Source: JBFMFR01 sp040752025
GTDB lineage: Bacteria > Chloroflexota > Anaerolineae > Anaerolineales > UBA4823
Direction: 5' to 3'
Assembly (NCBI GenBank): GCA_040752025.1
Contig: JBFMFR010000014.1
Location: forward strand, 1 to 64,000
Length of the DNA: 64,000 nt
The notes beneath the pieces were generated by a model. It was not told where the DNA came from and did no database searches. It saw only the letters and a list, made by a program, of their open reading frames with translations. Positions 58,954-64,000 of this stretch are shown here, piece after piece. The translations under genes and the position numbers were made by a program. Positions within the stretch are counted from its first letter, which is position 1. Each line of letters begins with the position of its first letter.

Positions 58954-59701
58954 AAAAAGCACACTGCCTCTATCCAGCGTCGACCCGCACAGCCCGCTGC
59001 CGCTCTACTACCAGATCTACCTCGACCTGCGCCAGTTGATCCAGCGCGCTGTCATCCCACCGGGTGGCATGCTGCCGCCTGAGATGGAGCTGTGCCAGTC
59101 TTACAACGTCGGGCGGCAGACCATCCGTCAGGCCATCGCTCGCCTGGTGGATGACAACCTGGTGGAGCGTTTTGCCGGTCGCGGCACTTTCGTCTGTGAG
59201 CAGACCAGCCACACCCAGTTCTTCCTCGACCGCAGTTTCAGTCAGCAGATGCGCGAGCTGGGGCGTACGCCGCACTCGCGCCTGCTCAGCCTGCAAACCG
59301 GGCTGGTGGAAGCCGAAAACGTGCCCGCCCTGCACAAATGGCAGGGCGCTGCCTGCCTGATCCTCGAGCGCCTGCGCCTGGGCGACGACGAGCCTATCTG
59401 CCACCAGGTCAGCACGGTCTTGATGGAGCGCTGCCCGGGCATCCAGGAACAGGACTTTGCCAGCCAGTCGCTCTACGAAGTGCTGGCGACCCGCTACCAC
59501 CTGCGCATCAACCGCATCGATCACATCGTGCGGGCGGTGGCGGCCGACGACTACCGCGCCGAACTGCTCAACGTGGCTCCCGGCGCGCCGCTGCTCTTCG
59601 TGGCGACCACGGCCTATGCCGACGATGGCAGCCTGGTGGAGCACTCGACGGCTTACTACCGCGCCGACCGCTACGAATACAGCACCACCCAGACCCGCTA
59701 A
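58940..59701 (+). CDS. GntR/HutC-family transcriptional regulator
   Basis: 253 residues: a winged helix (about 20-80: PLYYQIYLDLRQLIQRAVIP, RQTIRQAIARLVDDNLVERF, GRGTFV) and a UTRA ligand-binding domain (about 95-245: FSQQMRELGRTPHSRLLSL, LYEVLATRYHLRINRIDHIV). It is co-transcribed with the URO-D gene through an overlap and probably acts on the two ATGTCCGAACA sites upstream of that gene and the divergent MocA gene. The effector is probably a phosphorylated sugar, by family. Confidence 0.9.
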   Translation: MPVDEKSTLPLSSVDPHSPLPLYYQIYLDLRQLIQRAVIPPGGMLPPEMELCQSYNVGRQTIRQAIARLVDDNLVERFAGRGTFVCEQTSHTQFFLDRSFSQQMRELGRTPHSRLLSLQTGLVEAENVPALHKWQGAACLILERLRLGDDEPICHQVSTVLMERCPGIQEQDFASQSLYEVLATRYHLRINRIDHIVRAVAADDYRAELLNVAPGAPLLFVATTAYADDGSLVEHSTAYYRADRYEYSTTQTR

Positions 59702-59847
59702 GGAACGAGGATTAAACAACTGTCCAGTGTCTTTTCATCCTTGCAAAATATAGACCAAAAGGGCAAGCTTCTTGTGATCTGTCAGAACAAACTACCCCTT
59801 ATGGAGTGGAAATGATGCAGCCCTAAAGCCCCGAAATAGAACAAGCG

Positions 59848-60100
59848 ATGAAGAAGTATTACGCCACGCTCTCCGAAAAAGATCGGCGGCGCTATGCTGC
59901 CATTGAGTCGCTGAAATTGGGGCATGGCGGACAAAGTTACATCGCCGGGTTGCTGGGATGCAGTGAAAAGACGGTGAGCCGAGGTCTGGATGAACTAGAA
60001 TCCATGCCGGAACAACCCGAGTATGAAGCCGCACAGCGAAAACCGGGCGGGGGTCGCCATCGGTATGATGAAAATCATCCGGACATCGACGCTCAATTTA
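59848..60100 (+). pseudogene. ISAzo13-like transposase, 5' remnant
   Basis: The first about 80 codons encode an HTH-type N-terminus typical of ISAzo13-family transposases (LSEKDRRRYAAIESLKLGHG, IAGLLGCSEKTVSRGLDELE, RKPGGGRHRYDENHPDID). The remaining transposase, including any DDE residues, is absent. The frame runs on into unrelated codons before the next gene. It marks an old insertion at the edge of the sliding-clamp patch. Confidence 0.6.
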
Positions 60101-60156
60101 TTGAGTCCGGCGTTCTCAATCCCCGCACGCTTTACCGGAAAGCAAGGAGCTTCCCC

Positions 60157-60627
60157 ATGAATCTGGCCTCCGAAGGCGATGTGCTCTTCGGCCTTGGCCC
60201 GGATAGGGCCGTGTGGGCCAAGATTTGCGATCACCCCGATGAACTGCCACTGGCAGAAAACGCTCCCGGCAACCCTTCGGCAGCCCTTCGACTGGGCTCA
60301 GGAGAAGGGCGCTCAGGGCAAGTTACCGCCCTGGTCTGGCGTATGCTGACCGAAGCGGAAGAAACCTTCGGCGCCAAGAGCATGGCGCGCGAGCGCGCCG
60401 CTTGCGGCGGCTGGCCAACGCCTCGTTCCGTGGCCGATTTCTTGATGTGGCTGGAAGACGAGGTCGAAATTCAACAGCAACAGAGCGCTGGTCACCCAAA
60501 CGAAATGACCGAGCGTTTGGCCTATGCCGCCGCGTTGAGCGAACTGGCTGCCGAACTGCGCGGACTGGGCTTCGAGCCTTCCACGCCCCCCTGGGAAACA
60601 GAAGCGCTGCAGGAAGGTGAGGCATGA
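60157..60627 (+). CDS. Hypothetical protein upstream of the clamp gene
   Basis: 156 residues from ATG 60157, which has AAGGAG 7 bases upstream. It is acidic, with no family I recognise (VWRMLTEAEETFGAKSMARE, WLEDEVEIQQQQSAGHP, ALSELAAELRGLGFEPS). It overlaps the clamp gene by 4 bases, so the two are translationally coupled. The upstream open frame that joins it to the transposase remnant is probably accidental. Confidence 0.6.
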   Translation: MNLASEGDVLFGLGPDRAVWAKICDHPDELPLAENAPGNPSAALRLGSGEGRSGQVTALVWRMLTEAEETFGAKSMARERAACGGWPTPRSVADFLMWLEDEVEIQQQQSAGHPNEMTERLAYAAALSELAAELRGLGFEPSTPPWETEALQEGEA

Positions 60628-61730
60628 AACTCATCATCCCCCAATCTGACCTGGCGCGCGGCCTGGCGATTGCCGCCCGCGCCGCCAGCCCCCGCAGCAC
60701 CCTGCCGGTCCTGGCCAACGTGCTGCTCGAAGCCGGTGAAACCGGCTTGCAGCTTTCGGCCACCGACCTGGAGATCAGCCTCTCCGTTCAGGTTCCGGCG
60801 CGGGTCGAAAAACCCGGCGCCATCAGCATCTCGGCGCGCGCCTTCGCCAACCTGGTGAACACGCTGCCCGGCCTGGATGTTTCGCTCAGCCTGAAGAAAG
60901 AGAAGCTGGAGGTGGTGTGTGGTTCATCCAAAACCGCTTTAAACGGCGTTCCTGCCGCGGAGTTCCCGCCGCTGCCGGAGATCGAAACCGGACAGGGGCT
61001 GTCTCTGCCTGCGCCCGATTTCAAGAACCTGCTGCAGCAGGTGGTCTTCGCCGCTTCGAGCGACGACAGCCGCCCGGTGCTGACCGGTGTGCTGCTGGTC
61101 GCTGAAGGAGGGCGCCTGACCCTGGCTGCTGCGGATGGCTTCCGGCTCTCCGAGTGCAGCCTTGCCCTGGAGACGCCGGTCACAACCCCACAGCGTTACC
61201 TGGTTCCGGCCAAAGCCTTGAGCGAACTCACTCGCCTCCTGGGCGAAGCCGAACAGGTCACGCTCTGCGCCCCGAAGGGCAGAGGACAGATTGCCTTTGT
61301 GCTGCCCGGCTGCATGTTGGTCTCGCAGTTGATCGAAGGCAACTTCCCTGATTACCAGCAGATAATCCCCAGGCGCCACGAAATGAGCGCCGTGATCCCT
61401 ACCGCCGAACTGCTCAAAGCCTGCAAGCAGGCCGAGATATTTGCGCGTGAGAACGGGCGCACGGCTCACCTGCGCTTCAAGCCTGGTCTGGTCGAGGTCT
61501 CCGGCCACTCGGACGAGTCTGGATCCACCGGCGCATCCGTTGCCGCCCAGATCACCGGCCCGGAGATCGAAATCGCCTTCAACGTGGTTTTCTTGCGTGA
61601 AGCCCTGAGCCTGATCCGCTCGCCCTCGGTGGCTTTCGAAGCCATTGCCCCCACCAGCCCGGGTCTTTTCCGGCCAGTTGGGGAGGAGGGCTATCTGCAT
61701 GTCATCATGCCTGTCCACCTGGGAACATGA
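60624..61730 (+). CDS. DNA polymerase III beta subunit (sliding clamp) homologue
   Basis: 368 residues, normal clamp length, with the three repeated clamp domains (about 1-120, 125-245, 250-368). Typical segments are LPVLANVLLEAGETGLQLSATDLEI, VVFAASSDDSRPVLTGVLL, AADGFRLS, LIEGNFPDYQQIIPR and the C-terminal VIMPVHL. No dnaA, recF or gyrB is adjacent, and it sits beside an IS remnant and a broken gene. It may therefore be an accessory clamp from a mobile element; the sequence alone cannot rule out the sole chromosomal copy. Translation is coupled to the gene before it. Confidence 0.9.
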   Translation: MKLIIPQSDLARGLAIAARAASPRSTLPVLANVLLEAGETGLQLSATDLEISLSVQVPARVEKPGAISISARAFANLVNTLPGLDVSLSLKKEKLEVVCGSSKTALNGVPAAEFPPLPEIETGQGLSLPAPDFKNLLQQVVFAASSDDSRPVLTGVLLVAEGGRLTLAAADGFRLSECSLALETPVTTPQRYLVPAKALSELTRLLGEAEQVTLCAPKGRGQIAFVLPGCMLVSQLIEGNFPDYQQIIPRRHEMSAVIPTAELLKACKQAEIFARENGRTAHLRFKPGLVEVSGHSDESGSTGASVAAQITGPEIEIAFNVVFLREALSLIRSPSVAFEAIAPTSPGLFRPVGEEGYLHVIMPVHLGT

Positions 61731-61741
61731 GGAGGCGGGGT

Positions 61742-62292
61742 ATGCACATCAACCTGCTGACCACCTGCCCCCCACGCGCCAGCGCCGAAGTGCTGCAACT
61801 GGCCGTGATAGAAGCTGTGGTTTCCATCTCCGGCTACAGCTACCCGTTGACCTGGGCGAAGGGGTACAGCCCCGCCGTCACTACGTGGGACCTGACCTGG
61901 CCTGCGCCTGCGAGCTGCGCGAAGCCTGCCCGGCCGTGCGCTCGGTGCAGGTATACCTGTGCGCTGGCGGGCAACCCGCTCCCCAGCCGCCGCCCGGCTA
62001 CTACCCGGTTCGCCCGGCCCACTGCCCAATTTGCGGTGAAACGACCGTATTTGACGCCAGACTTTCCAGCAAACGCCGTGGAAGCGGCTGGCGCTACGTC
62101 TCTGGCGGCTCGGCCCACTACTGGGGTACGATGGGCAAAGCCCTGGCAGAGAAGTTTGCTGCCAATCCCTGGTTGTTTCCGCCGGTGGTGATGCGTGAAG
62201 GCATCCAGGTTTTCGCCTGGGATGGCGTAGTGAACGGCGATCAGGTGCTTTATCCCGGCATCTTGCGCACCGAAGTCATTACAACGGCTTGA
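61742..62292 (+). pseudogene. Frameshifted gene with a CPxC zinc-like motif
   Basis: Translation from ATG 61742 (GAGG upstream) gives a plausible start HINLLTTCPPRASAEVLQLA to about 61860. The plausible continuation (HYVGPDLACACELREACPAV, AHCPICGETTVFDARLS, YWGTMGKALAEKFAANPW) is in the -1 frame and ends at 62292. The switch fits loss of one G at the run 61861-61864. Joined, it would be about 183 residues with a CPIC motif. I do not recognise the family. A sequencing error or programmed shift could also explain it. Confidence 0.55.
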
Positions 62293-62377
62293 TTGAGGTT
62301 TTAACCGGCTGTTTTTCTAAGACGGATTTTTGTGGGCATCGACAAGCAGCTCTGAATGACAGATGCAGAGGAAAATT

Positions 62378-63454
62378 TCATCTGGATTCCGGTTGATCGC
62401 CTCCGGGACCTGAATACTCTATAACAGCAGCATAACCATGGCGCTCACGCAGCAGCAATCGTACGATCCAGATCGGCATCAACACACCAAGCAGGGCCAC
62501 ACCAAACCACCCGACTAAACCGACCAGCCCCTCCAAAGGCAGCAGCAATAAGAGCGCTTCGGTAACCGCGGCCGTCAGCGCAAAGGCAGCAATGGCCCAA
62601 AGCCAAGAGCGCGGCGAAATGATGGGAGGCAGGGCATCCGCCGAGTAGTGGCTCTGGCGAGAAACCCGTAACGCCAGGATCAACCAAAAGGCGCAAATTG
62701 CATATAAAACCCAGACCGTGAAGTGCCCCAATAAGGGTGGGTAAGCTTCCGGGCGCAACAAGAAACCTGTAAACAGATATAGCCCGGCAAGCAATAACCC
62801 CAGAACCCTAAACTCAGCTTTGTTGGGCAGCAAATCTTCGATCGTATAATCGCACCCACGAGTCAATCTGCGCCACAACCAGCCGAAGCTCCCCAAAACA
62901 AGCGAGCTACCCAGGCCGGCAAGTAGGGCATGACCAGGTGCGGGAGCGTTGATCGTAACGAATAAACCCCCCAGAACAGCAAGTGTTAGCCAACCTTTTG
63001 GGGCGCCGAACAGACACTGTAAACGCCTGGGAAAACGGGTTAGGATTTCGGTGGAGCGGGTCAACCAGGTTTCAGCCGCCAAAAGCGGGAAGATGAAAGA
63101 CATCCAGGCATGCCAGAAAAAGACCAACACGAGCACTTCAAAAATGGCGACTTCAGCGAATTTGAACACTTCACCCCAATCGGGGTTCCAGAGGACTTTG
63201 GTGATATAGGCTTCGTAAAGACCAAAGAGTGTGCCGGCAAAGTAGAGCGCCGGCAGCGTGGGACGGCCTGTGCGGTAAACAATGGTGAGCAGCACGAGGG
63301 TGTGCAAAAGATAGAGCGGCACAACCAGCAAAATGCCCCAGGGATGGAAGTAAGGAAACAAGTCAGAACCACTGATGACCTCGGCAAAAAAGGTCGAGAG
63401 CAGGCCCAGGTTGAGCCAGAAAAGGTACTTGTGGGCGCGGGAAGCAGGTTTCAT
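62378..63454 (-). CDS. Multi-pass membrane protein, unrecognised
   Basis: 358 residues with about ten hydrophobic helices (WGILLVVPLYLLHTLVLLTI, FAEVAIFEVLVLVFFWHAW, LGLLLAGLYLFTGFLL, VTEALLLLLPLEGLVGLVGW). It has no catalytic motif that I can name; HAWMSFIFPLLAAE and YEAYITKVLW are unusual conserved-looking loops. Same direction and 43 bases downstream of the next membrane gene, so likely one operon. Confidence 0.7.
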   Translation of the reverse strand: MKPASRAHKYLFWLNLGLLSTFFAEVISGSDLFPYFHPWGILLVVPLYLLHTLVLLTIVYRTGRPTLPALYFAGTLFGLYEAYITKVLWNPDWGEVFKFAEVAIFEVLVLVFFWHAWMSFIFPLLAAETWLTRSTEILTRFPRRLQCLFGAPKGWLTLAVLGGLFVTINAPAPGHALLAGLGSSLVLGSFGWLWRRLTRGCDYTIEDLLPNKAEFRVLGLLLAGLYLFTGFLLRPEAYPPLLGHFTVWVLYAICAFWLILALRVSRQSHYSADALPPIISPRSWLWAIAAFALTAAVTEALLLLLPLEGLVGLVGWFGVALLGVLMPIWIVRLLLRERHGYAAVIEYSGPGGDQPESR

Positions 63455-63497
63455 GTTCGCTCCAGATGAATGGGTGGTTGGGTCAATGGATCAAGGT

Positions 63498-64000
63498 TTA
63501 TCCAGAAACTGCGAAGATAACCAACATGATCACGATAAGATATCCTGTAAAGGGGATCAGCCACAACATTGGCTTGAGCGCCGCGCTCCAGGCAGGTGTG
63601 GACGGCGGCTTCGGTGGGTCAGCCGTGACAATCAGCCAGGCCGGGGGCAAAACCATCGAACTGTAAACAGGGATGAAAACCCATAAGAACATCCCCGCCA
63701 TCATCAGCCAGTATTCCAGCGTGAAGAGTTGGAAAGAACCATCGAATATGCCCATCAACGAGCCGACAATGCCATCCCCACCCAGTTCGTAGAAGCCGCC
63801 CAGGAAGAGCACGGTGGCGCTTGAAAACCGCCGGTGTTGCTGCACTTTGACGAATGTAAACACCATCAAGATGTACCAGGGCATGGTCAAGATCAGATCA
63901 ACGATCAGGTTGGGATGCGCAGCGATGCCTTCAGCGCAAAAAATCTTCTCAAAGAGCAGGAATTCGGTTTCGATCACAATGGCATTGAAGGCCCCCAAGA
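63498..64000 (-). CDS. Membrane protein, cut by the window end
   Basis: At least 166 residues are visible with four or five helices (LILTMPWYILMVFTFV, WLMMAGMFLWVFIPVYSSM, LWLIPFTGYLIVIMLVIFAV). The frame is open to the last base and the N-terminus is outside. FLGGFYELGGDGIVG is a Gly-rich loop. It precedes the membrane gene at 62378 in the same operon. No known family recognised. Confidence 0.6.
   Translation of the reverse strand, partial: LGAFNAIVIETEFLLFEKIFCAEGIAAHPNLIVDLILTMPWYILMVFTFVKVQQHRRFSSATVLFLGGFYELGGDGIVGSLMGIFDGSFQLFTLEYWLMMAGMFLWVFIPVYSSMVLPPAWLIVTADPPKPPSTPAWSAALKPMLWLIPFTGYLIVIMLVIFAVSG

Overview
The window looks like chromosomal DNA of a free-living bacterium, most probably a Chloroflexota of the Anaerolineae type. 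This is inference from gene content and no marker gene was placed on a tree: a fused SHMT/GcvT protein, deazaflavin-type nitroreductase-family proteins, an ADP-forming acyl-CoA synthetase, many ROK and Gfo/Idh/MocA sugar genes, and lipoproteins with Thr/Pro/Ala-rich linkers. Genes are tightly packed and GC-rich, and several promoters fit the sigma70 consensus.

1-20.8 kb is accessory DNA. After a partial histidine kinase and a double-receiver regulator comes a defence island: type I restriction-modification genes (hsdM, hsdS, hsdR) interrupted by an RloA/RloB (AbiL-like) ATPase/TOPRIM-like pair and an NYN-domain putative nuclease, and closed by a YgjP-type metallopeptidase. From 12.8 to 20.5 kb, on the minus strand, is a plasmid- or ICE-like core: ParA, a probable ribbon-helix-helix partner, a DnaA-N-like initiator whose gene contains an out-of-frame iteron-like array, a coiled-coil protein, a replication-relaxation-like protein, a tyrosine recombinase and a truncated FtsK/TraD-like ATPase. 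The right end is marked by the 3' part of a tRNA-Arg gene (about 20752-20797), a likely attachment site.

21.2-25.4 kb is the most striking region. It holds a NarL-type response regulator, a ComQ-like isoprenyl synthase, a 48-residue peptide ending in STWDIW, and a ten-helix PDZ/GAF histidine kinase. These match all four parts of ComQXPA quorum sensing, in a different gene order. An inverted repeat TTGCA-N4-TGCAA, resembling the ComA box, lies between the peptide and kinase genes. A second copy precedes the next operon (membrane protein plus TetR).

25.5-42 kb holds housekeeping and metabolic genes: flavin/deazaflavin-type proteins, a sulfatase-fold protein, acyl-CoA synthetase, FKBP isomerase, an aminotransferase, the SHMT-GcvT fusion, a WD40 lipoprotein and an ABC-2 exporter. 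42-59.7 kb is a carbohydrate regulon: a ROK repressor, an RbsABC-type importer whose binding protein is an in-frame tandem duplication, three MocA dehydrogenases, DeoC, a TIM-barrel isomerase, two ROK kinases, a SIS-domain protein, and a divergent pair controlled by GntR-type operator candidates. 59.8-62.3 kb is a small accessory patch: an ISAzo13-like transposase remnant, a sliding-clamp gene and a frameshifted gene. Two multi-helix membrane proteins close the window, the last cut by its end.
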